From Sphaerolaimus hirsutus (lineage: Eukaryota > Nematoda > Chromadorea > Monhysterida > Sphaerolaimidae), in NCBI GenBank assembly GCA_964036195.1, contig OZ038455.1, positions 12,417,855 through 12,481,854 of the forward strand: a stretch of DNA of 64,000 nucleotides, in the 5' to 3' direction. A model generated the notes under the pieces. That model saw nothing but the letters and a program-made list of their open reading frames with translations. It was not told the DNA's origin and ran no database searches. Shown piece by piece: positions 30,840-43,000 of the stretch; the stretch's first letter is position 1, and each line of letters starts with the position of its first letter. Made by a program: the position numbers and the translations under genes.

Positions 30840-31500
30840 TAAATATTATTTCTGTAAGCGCGGGCTATATTTGCGAGCGGAGCCTAAGTACCGCGCTAAG
30901 AAAATGCCCCGCTTCGGCATTTGTTCAGGTGCGCGCCATCCTGGGACCAGATTCAAATAGCCCGTTTTAAGCGACCTGGAATTGTTCAATCGGCAGTTTT
31001 TTTGCACTAGACTAGCAGCATGTCATTTCAGACATGGTGTAATGAAAATATAGCCGCCCGAAAAAAAGGATGGACTAATTTAATTGCGCTTCAGACTGCC
31101 GCCTGGCACGTGCCACGTAGGTGGGGATAGGTTTTTGAATCGCCCTTGATTAATCCGCACATCCGTACACAGCATTTAAGGCGCGCGCACGCAGCTTTTC
31201 TCGTTCAGTCGCTCAACTACTGAACTTCATAAAACCGAAACCACAAATTCAGAAATCACAGGCGTGAAACCTGGAAATCGATCTACAGACACACTGCAGG
31301 GCGATTGATAAATTCCATCGCTTATCTACCAATACTATTTTGTGAGGGAATCAAGCTTTAACGTTTTGATTCTCTGATTTGCCGCGGATCAAGGCGTCCG
31401 GTCGCTTGCGCACAGGAATAGTGCGCTCGCGTCAGGTGGGTATACAGGGGGGTATTTAAGGGTTTCAGGGGTGATGCATTGGTAGATTGTAGGGGGTCAG
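30840..31500. other. Region upstream of eEF2K; possible 5' flank
   Basis: Moderately GC-rich, with GGCGCGCGCACGCAGC followed by TTCAGTCGCTCA near 31170-31230, which could hold an initiator (TCAGT). About 2.8 kb before the proposed eEF2K start. Speculative. Confidence 0.2.
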
Positions 31501-31502
31501 GT

Positions 31503-31998
31503 TAGGGTTCAAACGGGATTGACTTTTCGGGATCTGGATTGGTTTTTTGAGATTTCGGGATCGGGATCGGGATTGGCCGGGATTGGGGTCACGGGGCCGG
31601 GATTGGGGTCACGGGATCGGGGTCGGGATTGGCCGGGATTGGGGTCACGGGATCGGGATCGGGATTGGCATTTTTTCGGGATCGGGATTAGGGTCTTGGG
31701 ATAGAGATTTTGGCCAATGTTCTGGCATCCACAGTTGTTCATAAAGGTCTCAAAACACTGTTGGATGGCAGAAAAGTGGTATAAAATGGACGCTGGGGTT
31801 TTTTTGTACACATTTTTGCATGCAAAAACGTCATTTTTTCACTTTTTATTATTTCACTAATTTTTCCGGGATCGGGATCCCGGACTTGGGAGTTTAACGG
31901 GATCGGGATTTGAAAATTTTCGGGATCGGGATCGGGATTGCAAAATCCCGGAATTTCACGGGATCCGGGATCGGGATCGGGATCCCGTTTGAACCCTA
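31503..31998. mobile_element. hAT element with (CGGGAT)n arms, TSD GGTCAGGT
   Basis: TAGGGTTCAAACGGGATT at the left, mirrored by ATCCCGTTTGAACCCTA at the right; perfect 8-bp duplications GGTCAGGT at 31495-31502 and 31999-32006. Arms are arrays of CGGGAT/GGGATC and GGGATTGGGGTCAC units. A lone left end with the same motif occurs at about 57158. Confidence 0.92.
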
Positions 31999-32860
31999 GG
32001 TCAGGTGGAGGTTTGAGCATCCGCCTCCGTCTGCGCCCCCATCCCGATTTTTTTGAATTTTTTTAGCCAAATTTGCCAAATGACCTTTTTACACTGTAAA
32101 ATGGGAATGGAAACGACGAGTGTTCATTTTATTCCACTTTTCTGATAGCAAAGTGTGTTTTTAGACCTTTTTGTGAAAATATAGAGAAAAGTTTAATACC
32201 ATAACCTTGTCAGAAATCCCGAGACCCCAACCCGTAAAGTCGATCCCGTTTGAGCCATAAGCGGGCACAAATTGTTTAAAAATGTATCCTTTTATGAGGG
32301 GTGTCTGGTTCATTTTTCTACATTTTTTCGAAGCATATTATCACACTCGATTTATCCCATTTCCTGCTTTTGCTGCCGAATAAATATATCCGAGTTGCGG
32401 GGGGGGGTGTACTGACCCCTGTGTGGGACTGACCCCTCCTGAAGTATTTTTAGAATATATCTTTCAATAATTGGCTAGTTTTCTAGGCATTATAGGCATC
32501 TTATCTAGGCACTAGGCACTATACCACACCCAAATGTCTGGGCCCGTATACTGCAAACAGCGCCAAGCTCCGCCCACTTTGGCAGGTGCCGTCGACCCAG
32601 CGGATGAGCTCGGCGAGTAGCCACACCGCCGGCCGTACGATGAGCTGCAGGTGTGAGGAGTCGCAGCGCCGCCGCCAGCTACTCCTGCTCGAATTGTGCT
32701 ACTTGAACGACATCTGCGGTTTGCTCCCCTCCGACGAGCGCGATTCTGATTGGTTGGTTTGGATGGGTTCGATATTCCGTTTGATTTGACACGCTATTTG
32801 ATTCGGTGTGCGATTGGCCCCTGGTGTTTTTGAAATGTCCAGCTCTGAATTCTCGAGATT

Positions 32861-33860
32861 GGGCCCACTCACTAGTTGACATCGCAAATAAATGTCAACT
32901 AAATAACACTAAAAATTTCAAATTATCACACTTAATAGAAGCAACGAATATGAAGTGTCACGATAAGAAATTAACTATGCTCTACTCTACTATCACATAG
33001 AAAACTTTAAACCACAACTTTCCAAAATTTAGCTGACAGCGATTTTGATGTCAACTAGTCTGTGAGCTAGGGTTCAAACGATATATCGTATCGAATATCG
33101 AATATCGGATATCGACCATCTTTTAATATCGAATATCGAATATCGATATCGAAAATTTTTAAAAAATATCGAATATCGAATATCGATATCGAAAATTTTG
33201 AAAAAATATCGAATATCGATATCGAATATCGACCATTTTTTCGATATATCGAACCTGTATTGTGTCCCCAAATTTACTTTTCATTTTCATTTTGAGATGT
33301 TTATGGTTGATCTGATGTGCTTATAGTATTGTATTTGATGAGTAAAAGTACAGTATTTATGATGTCATTGATGTTGGAGTGATAAATTTGAAGCCAGAAA
33401 ATGATGATATACTTTTTTTGCAACATGCCCTTAAGCAATTAGGTTATAAGGATGAACTGTAATATCTACCAATTGTTATTTGTCTGATACACTTTGATTC
33501 ATCATGTTTTTCTTCTATTTTCTACCATTGAGTGATGTAAAGCTTGTTAAAATCACATGTACCATTCACATTTCAGTAAAGAGATGATTGTCATGTGTGG
33601 AACCACATGAAAATACAATATGCCACTTGAAATATGCCTTGCTATACCAAACGCATATCGCAATATCGAATATCGAAAATATCGAAATATCGAATATCGA
33701 CCATTTTTCAATATCGATATCGAGGTTCCATATCGTATCGATATCGAATATCGAGTTTCAGAAAAAAATATCGAATATCGAATAACGATATCGAAAATTT
33801 TGAAAAAATATCGAATATCGATATCGAAAAGTCATATCGTTTGAACCCTACTGTGAGCCC
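32861..33860. mobile_element. Harbinger-type MITE split by a hAT element
   Basis: GGGCCCACTCACTAGTTGAC at the left. The right end, GTCAACTAGTCTGTGAGCCC, is only restored when the hAT insertion at 33068-33850 and one copy of its 8-bp duplication are removed. Same family as 20351-20513 and 46044-46256. Confidence 0.8.
33068..33850. mobile_element. hAT element with ATATCGA arrays, TSD CTGTGAGC
   Basis: TAGGGTTCAAACGATATATC at the left and GATATCGTTTGAACCC-type sequence (CATATCGTTTGAACCCTA) at the right, perfect 8-bp duplications CTGTGAGC at 33060-33067 and 33851-33858. Arms are arrays of ATATCGAATATCGA. Inserted in the right terminal repeat of a Harbinger-type MITE. ORFs over 33074-33271 and 33588-33978 read these arrays. 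Confidence 0.92.
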
Positions 33861-34027
33861 AATAAATCAGTGTCCTTTCAAACTCGCGTGTCGATTCAAA
33901 AATATTTCAAAACATAACTGCAATGGCATTTTTAACCGTCATTTAATTTTCCACAACATTTTCCCATTGCAGTTCTAATAGGTCGAAAACATTTGACGTT
34001 TGGAACGGGCCTGATATCAGCGCCGTT

Positions 34028-37000
34028 ATGGCGGGCAGCGATTTCTACGTTCAGAGCAAGTTCGGCGCGGTTCAGCGAAAGCTTTGAATTTGCGGACATA
34101 CCTAGCTAAAAAGTTACATTATACTAGAGACTGTGTTGTGTCAGGTGTTGTTACCTTTCCTGTCTGGACACTTGTTTGGGAGCAGTGGACGAAATCTACC
34201 TGACATTTTCTCTACGTGTTCATTATCTAGTTACTAATATTCCAGTATTATATCGTCATTGCCGCCGCCATTTTTTAATGCTATCCAAGCCTAAAATCCC
34301 GCTAGTGCAATACAGCTAAATTTCCCGCCGCTGTTCTCTATCAAATTCATAATCAAATTTCCCCGGAGATATATTTTTTGTGAGCATCGACATTTTTTTC
34401 TGGACATCGACAAAAAATTATTGGAAAAATGCCAATAATCGTTGAGAGGGTCGCTTCGAAGGACAGTGGAAATTGGAGTCCGAATTCTTTCGACAATGGG
34501 AATCGCCTGCTGGAGTTAAAAGTGAGCCTGCACAAAAATCCAGATTTGTTCAAAGTACTGAACGTTTTCAAAGTAAACGTAAACGTAAAGTATTTTTTTT
34601 TACTCACCGCTGAATACAGAAAACGTAAAGTAAATTTTTTAACTGTTACTCGTGAGTAAACGTGAGTACATTACTTTTCCCCGGAAAACGTACAAGTGAT
34701 TATTTTTCAAAATTTTTGTCCCAATTCTCGCTCAAAATCACTAATTTCCAAACTTTAGTATTTACCCTCAGAATCACTAGTTGATGTGTTTTAGCCTATT
34801 TTTAAAGCTATTTTGGATATTTTTTCTCATTTTTGGCTTTTTTCTCTTTTGCCTTTTATGCCTTGAAAAAGAAATACGTTTTCTGTACTCGCGTACTTTC
34901 GAAAAGTACGCGAGTAAGTGAGTACCGATATTTTTTCGGGAAGAAACGTAAACGTAGTCACGCAGTCCTCGAGTATACGTATTTATCGAGTAAACGTAAA
35001 TACGCTTCAACAACTATGTAAAAATCATGCACAATGCGTCACGCCAACCGCCATAATTACCCTTCTCACCCGCAGCAAAATCTCTCGCCGCGCCAGTCGT
35101 TCATGTCGGAAAGTTCGGACGACCAGGAATGGCCGCCGCTAACGGCGATCACTTGCAACGAACTGGAATTGACTCCGCCCCCTGTGGCGCTGGCCCCGGC
35201 ACCAATAGATTTGGCACCGAGCCAAGCTTCGACGGCATCCAATCGAGTGCCTAGTTTGCCGCCGGTGGCTGAGGAGTTGACGAGCGGATGGAGTAGCAGG
35301 GAGGAGGGCAGGAGTTATGCCAGGGCTCTTTGCGGCTTGCCCCCGGTACCGAATGGACCTACGGTCGGTTTGGAGAAGCTGCGTGGTATTAGGGCTGTTA
35401 GATTCCGAAAAAATACATAGTAATCGTAGGGTGTGTATTTGCGCGCTTGCGTAAATTTTTTTAGAAGTGCTTACAAAATCGCTTTAGAAAAGTGCCATTT
35501 CTGGCAAATTTTTATGTCCGGCCCGGGAACGGGGGGGGCGGCCGCCCCCCCGCCCCCCTGCGTACGTCCTTGGTGCAGAAAACATTAAGTAATATTGTCC
35601 ACTTTGACACTGTAAAAGATGAGTAAACGTGAGAAAACACTTTATTTTTACTCATGGAAAGCGGGTATTTACGATTTTGCAGCCAAGAAAACATAAAAGT
35701 GAGTAAATGTAAAAGTGAGCGTTTCCCACTGTCGCTTAGCCATCATTATTTCGATCATTTTCTTTCGCTGCCATTTTCGCAGCCGTTTCAATTCTTAGAG
35801 GTTTTTGTGCACCTCATAAATTTTTCTGAATTTGTGTACTTACGTACTTTCAAAAAGTACGCGTAAAGATGAGTATATATTTCTTCCGAAGTTAACCCAA
35901 ACACATTTACTGGGTACTCGAAAACGTAAATACGTTTTGACGAATACGTGGCGCAACACAATCGCTTTTGCGTAAATAGATGTGTGCATGTTCGAAAAGC
36001 GATTTTGTTGTGGCCGTGGTTGTCAATATCAACCCACTTCCCAGACCGTCGGGCCGCCCCTATCACCGCGTCTGCCGCCGGGCGCGCACATGCCGCCCGC
36101 GTCGCTGCTCGTCAGCCCGGGCAGGGGCAGGGCGAACAGGACCATGTCCGAGGCGGACACGCCCAACTCGGAGAGGGCCGCCGGCGTGTCGCTCAGGACT
36201 AGGTGAGGGTTGGGGGGGGGGTTGTTTTGTGTTACATTTTATGTGCCCACTCGCGTGTCTGAGTTGATCGATGATTGCGTTGAATTTTTTCCGGGAGATA
36301 TATATATTTTTTTAATTTGAAATATCAGAAAATATTAGAAGAATCTTATTTATTTATAAGTTCTTTTCCCCAGAGAGATAGATTACATTTATGAGAAGAA
36401 AATATAAAAATTAATATTTCTTAATATTTGACCTGTTTTTCCAGAGAAATTAAATTATGTTTTAGTAATTTTTTTCTTTTTAAGAGATTTTCTGAGATTA
36501 TGTTTGGTTATATTTTCTCAAAATCACACATAGTTGACTGGTACACCGGGGCGTTCGAACGTTCTTGATTCCGCGTTCTGAATTGCATTTTCCCAAAAAA
36601 AAACCCTGCGAATAACCCATCACCCATCTATCAAACTGATCCCCAACCCAGGGCCCGCTCATTCAATCGTTCAGTGGTCATGAAATGGCGCACGGTGGCG
36701 GCCAAAGCGCGATCCCTGGAAGACCCCTGGCTCAAGTACCGCATCGACGAAGAGCAGGTGGAGGAGTGCACCCGGTACCGGTACAACGCGCTGCACCAGA
36801 AGTGGACCACCGATGTGGTGCTGGTCAAGGTGCAGAAGGAGGTGTGTGCGGGCTGGATTTTGAGTGATGTTTTTGTTGTGTGTGTGTTTCTTACTGGGAG
36901 CTTTTCAATTTCTCAAATTTGGGTGTGTGGGTGTGTCTCTTGAGAACTTTGTTGGGCAAGATATAATCGGTTGACCGCGAAGTATGCGTCCAAAATTACT

Positions 37001-40000
37001 TATGTTCTAGTCGATAACATGGCAGCAGGTGTGGATGCACTTATGTATGCACTTTCACAAAGGCGGAGTCGCGTAACAGCGACTACTGTTTTTCCGGAAA
37101 AATGATTTTCTTTTTATTAATAATGACGTCATGATGGCGTGTTTCCTTCAGAAAAATGCTTAGTATGCGCAGGGACGTATCCAGGATTTTTGAGCGGGGG
37201 GGCTGCTTGTTCACGGGGGCCGGCGAACGGGGGGGGGGGGGCTCAGCCCCCCCCCCTAAATTTTTCCCCTATACAGGGACGGAAAGGCGTTTTGGCGCTG
37301 GCGCCATACATAGGCGCCGCGTCATGGCGCTATTGGCGTTGGCGCCAGCGCCAGGAACCGCTTTATATGTATGTAAATATGCATACATATACAGCGAAAG
37401 TTGCAAGAATATGTTCATTTTCAAGGATAGTTGTTTACAGGGACCGATCAGCTGAAAATACAATGCATGAGGAAGAAATTGCGCGCTTGCGCGCAAAATT
37501 TTTAACGAACATCGAAAAATATGTAGGAAAATTTGCATTTTCCGGGACTTTTTAGGTCTCACCCCGGGAAGGGGGGGGGGCTGCAGCCCCCCCCCCTGGA
37601 TACGTCCTTGAGTATGCTGTCCGCGGAGTATAGCACAACAATTTGTCGGTTTGATTTCTGGGGGTGTACATTTCTAGTTATCTAGTTTCTATTTGCAACA
37701 AAAATGTATTCAAAACTATTTCCTATCAATCGCAGTCGTTCGCCCGCGGCGCGATGCGCCAGTGCTTCCGCATGAAAAAACTGTCCACGTTCTCCATCAG
37801 CAAAAGTTGGGACAATGCCAAGAATTTCGTCGCCAAAAGCTACCTTGACAATGTTGGTCGATCCTTTACAAGAATTTAAAAAAAACGACTGGAATAAATT
37901 CGAGTTATGTCCAGGTTCCCCGGGAAACGATGTACGAAGATGTCAAGCTGCAAATGGATGCGAAACTGTGGGGGGAGGAGTACAGCCGACATAATCCACC
38001 CAAGAAGGTCGACTTTGCGCAAATGTGCGTGCTGGAGTTCGCTAATCGACCGGGAAAGCCCCTGTTTCATTGCGAGAACTTCATCGACGGCGAGTATGTG
38101 AAATGGAATTCTAATTCGGGATTCGTGTCTGAGCTGGTCAGGCAGACGCCGCATGTTGGTTTGGGCGGTGCTTGTTTTTCGGTGTGATATTTCTGTTTGT
38201 CGCGGGGATATTACCGTATTTGTTTGAATAATTGCCCCCCCCATGTTAGATGAGTGAGGAAAAATTATTCCCCTCGAATAGGCATGCGAAGGATTTGATA
38301 GATCAAATGAGTTGACATAAAAATCTCTGAAAATTTTGGCTAAATGATAATTCCCCCTTTATTGATTCCTCCCTCTGAATAGCCCCCCCCCCGCCCCCTC
38401 AAAAATTCGGACGAAAAAACAATCCCCCCGTTCAATTTTCCGAGCAAATACTATATATTTTACTCAATCTAAGTAACGAGACAATTTCTTAATAGAAATC
38501 AACTTCTAACCAACCTACCCCACCCCCGACAATTCGCAGGCATTTTCGCACTTTACATTCGAGCGTTCCGGCCACGCCCTGATCATAGTGGACATCCAGG
38601 GGGTGGGCGATCTTTACACGGACCCCCAAATCCACACCGCCGACGGCAAGGGCTACGGAGATGGAAATTTGGGCACCAGGGGCATGGCGCTGTTTTTCCA
38701 CTCGCACATTTGCAACGACATTTGTCGCAGTCTCAGTTTGAGCCCGTTCGATCTGGCGCCCAGCGAACGGGCTGGGCAGAAGGATTTCATCAAGAGAACC
38801 GTTGGTTTGGGGTGGTTGTTTTTAGAGATTTGAGGTTGTTTAAAATGAATTGTTGAAAAATCCTGTTTGCGATTTTAGGTGAGTTAATTTGACCGAGTAA
38901 TAGTAATTTGACGGAATTGACCGGTCCAGTAACACGCTCTAGTTGACATCGCAAATTCGTGTCAACTAAATCCGTGTTAATGTCAACTGAATAACACAAA
39001 AAATTTATAAAGCATCACACTTAACAGAAACAATGAAAATTAAGTGTCATGATGTTAAATAAAGTATTCTCTATCAGATAGGAAAGTTGTCTCAATTTCG
39101 ATACAAAAACATCATCGGCCATAGCATACAAAGCTACCCATCCACTACCCCCCACCCCCACCCAACCCCCCTTCACAGCGCTTCGAATCCGCCTCCGCAA
39201 TGCGTTGCGACCGGGTTGAGCCGTGCGTCTCTCTGTCGGGCACGGGCCGCTTCGACTCGGCCGACTTCGACGCGACCGCAGCGCTCCGCGTGCGCACCAT
39301 CAGCAGCATGAGCACTAGCGCAGATGATTTGGTGGATGCTGTTATTGGAGGGGTGCATCATGGATCGGGAGCTTGTCTTGGTTGGTTGGGGGGTTGATTG
39401 AGGGTGTGGGGTTGGGGTGGGGGGGGGGGGGTTCGAGTGATGAAGGTTCGTGCTTCTTCGCGTTCATGCACAATAGTTCTACACACTAGTTGACATCGGC
39501 GCCAATTGTCAATTGGTTCTCATCTCAATTCAATGATTGCTGACAAGTAATATTATTGCACATTATTTTTACAAACTTTGAATTGGGATCGGAACCAGTT
39601 GACATTTGGTGGCGATTTAAACTGGTGTGTGTGGCGCCAAAGCGACAGGAAAAAGTATTCGCAGAATCATAGCCGTAGTCGATTGTTTGTCGTCGTTTTT
39701 TTTTGTGACACGCGCCCGCCGTTCGGTGGCGCTGCAAAGTTTATGCCTTTTGCGCATTATTTTTTGTATGTTTGTCTCGCATGTTTTTTTTTGTATTTTT
39801 GAGCGTTGCGTGATGTGCAGTCCGCGCAAATTACGGTATCTCAGTCTAATTTTGGCGACAAAAAAACTGATGTCATGCACTAATGTCATTTATCAGCGAT
39901 TGATCGCTATAAAATAGGCTCGGACAGACACACGAGGTCTGTTATCAGACGATCTTTACAGTGGGTTTATCTATCACACTGTACAGGAAATTTTTCAATG

Positions 40001-43000
40001 GTTTTTTCAATTTGCCGATTGGATGGGATTGCCTAATTTGAATTGCAAAAAAGCCATCTGTGGGGTGTTCGATGTGCAGTGGCGTAGCCGGAGGGGGGAG
40101 GGGGGTGAATAAAAATGTAAGGAAATGTGTTCTCGTGCAATTTTCAATTTTTTTGGGGTCAATTTTCAAAAATTTCGCTGTCGATGTAGTATACGCTTTA
40201 TAGATAGCGTTTTCAATTACATAAAATGTAAAGTTTGAAAGCAATAGTGTCCAAAAATAGAGCAAAATCCGAGTTCACCCGGCGCAATTTTTATATTTGA
40301 AAGTTTACAACGTAAATATCAATGTTATCAAATAGTCCGGTTTCCTCTATACCGCACCTGTCTGGGTTGCCCTGAAAACACGCCAGTGTCACATTTTCGC
40401 TGTACACCACCTATCCCGTGCACTTATTGCACTGTAAAAATGTCTACTGCGCGTATATTTGTGAATTTTTGGGTGATTGTGTAATGTTGTGATTTGTGAC
40501 GTACGCGTTCTCTGTTCATATTTGGGTCACGTAAGTTTGTCGGTTGCAATATGCACATTTTGATTGGAGGGGGTTGGCTGAATTCGCTGACATTGATTAG
40601 CCCGGGTCCCGGTCCCAGTTTGCGACAAACACAAATAATATATTTATTGTGGTAGATATATTTACAGGGGTTGGCAGGATTTTGACATTAGCGGGGTTCA
40701 GATATATAGAAAATCCATTCCCTTGGAGGGATTGATGACAGACGGAAAAAAACGTTTTTCACAACATACAAATACGTAAATAAACATAAATATAAAGTAA
40801 ATAAACATGTTTTAGTTTTTAATAAATCTACCTACATAATTTCATGTAAAAAACAAGCATTTATAATTTGCTTTAAAACTCTAACGTGCTATAAATATGT
40901 ACTATGTACTCTAAATACGTGATGTTTGTCGCCAGCTGAGTGGACATTATTTATAGCCCACTTGGACTGGGGCATAGCGGGGACAAGTAGGGTTGGTACT
41001 TGATTTTATTTAAACTGATTTAAAAAAAAACCTGATTTAAAAAAAATCACAGGATGGAAACTGATTTTAATTAAAAAATCAAAATGCAAAATTTTTGGTA
41101 GACTTACACTAGGTATTTTGCAATTTTTTTGCGCGCAAGCGCGCAATTTCTCATACACATTGACATTACCATTGGTGGTGTTTTCAGGGACGTATCCAGG
41201 ATTTTTGAGCGGGGGGGGCTGCTTGTTTACGGAGCCCGGCGAGGGGGGGGGGGCTCAGCCCCCCCCCCTAAAATTTTAGCTACATAGTGGCGGAATGGCG
41301 CCATGCGCTCGCGCCATTAGTAAGCGCCACGCCATGGCGCCATTGGCGTTGGCGTCAGCGCCATGGAACGCTGTATATGTATGTAAATATACATACAAAA
41401 CAGCAAAAAGCACAACATTTTTAATGATTTGCGGCCACATGGAGCAAATCTGATGATAATACCTTATATCTGGTGAAGAATGCGCGCTAGCGCGCAAAAA
41501 TTTTTTACGCTGACGTTGAAAAAGTCGCATTTTCTGGTCACTTTCTGGTCTCGCCCCGGGAGGGGGGGGGCTGCAGCCCCCCCCGCCCCCCCCCCCTGGA
41601 TACGGCCCTGGGTGTTTTCATGGGTTTTGGGGGATTTTCAGTGTAAAAATTTCATGTAAAGATGAGCCGTGATATGCTAGTGTAGTATATAATATCCAAC
41701 CAATGTGCTCTCACATACTTCTCCAGTGTGTAACATCACTGTCAATGTAATGGCCTTCTCTTACAACTTTATTTAAGCAATATTCCATGCTGAACTACAC
41801 TTGAAGTCACAAATGTTTGACAAAAGGCGATATACGTGATAATCATAAGTTGACGTAAAAATAGATATTTTTGAAAGAAATCACTGCTTATTATGCTATC
41901 TCATGATTCCAGACTCATAATATGACCACTATAAACATAACAATACATTGTCTGCCACTTTACATACACATATTTTTTTCTCTAGACCCCAATTTTGGAC
42001 GATTTAAACAAAATCTGATTTTAATTTTAAAAAATCTATTTTTTATTGATTTTTTTAAATCAAGGCGTCTTAAAAAAATTGATATTTTTCCAACCCTAGG
42101 GACAAGTGGGGAGTTCCATTCTAAAAGTTCACAAGCGCCAAATCCAGAAAAATCGAGTTAAGCGTGGTTTTGACCTCCACGTATAGTTTTTCACATCTTA
42201 GAAAAAAAATCAGCGTTAAGTCCATTTCGTTCCCGATATACAGTGGTACCGTTTTTCAAAAAAAATCACAATTTTCACATAGAAAGTGCACATATCCATC
42301 TCAGATCCCCTACGAAAAACAGGAATTTCATATCGTAAGTGCACATTCCATCTCGAACCACCGGAGTTTCATTTCATAAGTGCACATATCAAAAAAATAG
42401 TTTCATTTCCAAAAATGCACGCGTGCTTTGGCGCGGCCGCGAAGAGCTGGCCGGAATTCCCATACAAAAAAAAGTTTCATTTCCAAAAATGCATACGTGA
42501 ATTTCCAAATCTTATTTGCACTATAAATCAAATATGCGTGCATAGGTATATTGATCTGAAAATTTAGGTAGAGGTACTTTTAGACACGGGCTTTCAGTGA
42601 TGTGATTCGTTTTATCCTACGATGCACCGTTAAGAAGTTATTTAACATTTAATTTCAAATGTTCAGATTTGTTCCAAATTTTGGGTGACTTACAAAATCT
42701 CACATAACTCCCTAAATATTTCCCGGCCAACAAAATGTGTGATTACAAAAATAGTAGAGAAATGTCGGATCTATCTGAAAAGTGCGGGGCAAGCGTCGTC
42801 CCCCAAACATAGCGCCGTCGGGCCAGCGTCAAACTTTAAAATGCTATTTTGAAAAATCGAAAAACTTGGATATATGCATTTTTTAGAATGAAACTCCCCA
42901 AGTATACTTTCTTACCGTATTACTGCTGATCGATGCATTCGTGAATTTTAAAAACAGTAATACCGAAAAAATACTCGACCTAGAATAGCTGCTTTTATGT

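Noticed and set aside
33074-33978. ORFs rich in Ile, Tyr, Arg and Ser over the ATATCGA arrays
   Set aside because: Readings of the short tandem repeat in a transposon, not genes.
36061-36200. Arg-rich frame over eEF2K exon 3
   Set aside because: Out of frame with flanking exons; the chosen frame ([15 protein letters not shown]) has the phase required on its 3' side.
42120-42560. Possible tandem gene or array from repeated GTGCACATnTCCATCTC words
   Set aside because: Only loose direct repeats without fixed period or ends; left as unannotated intron sequence.
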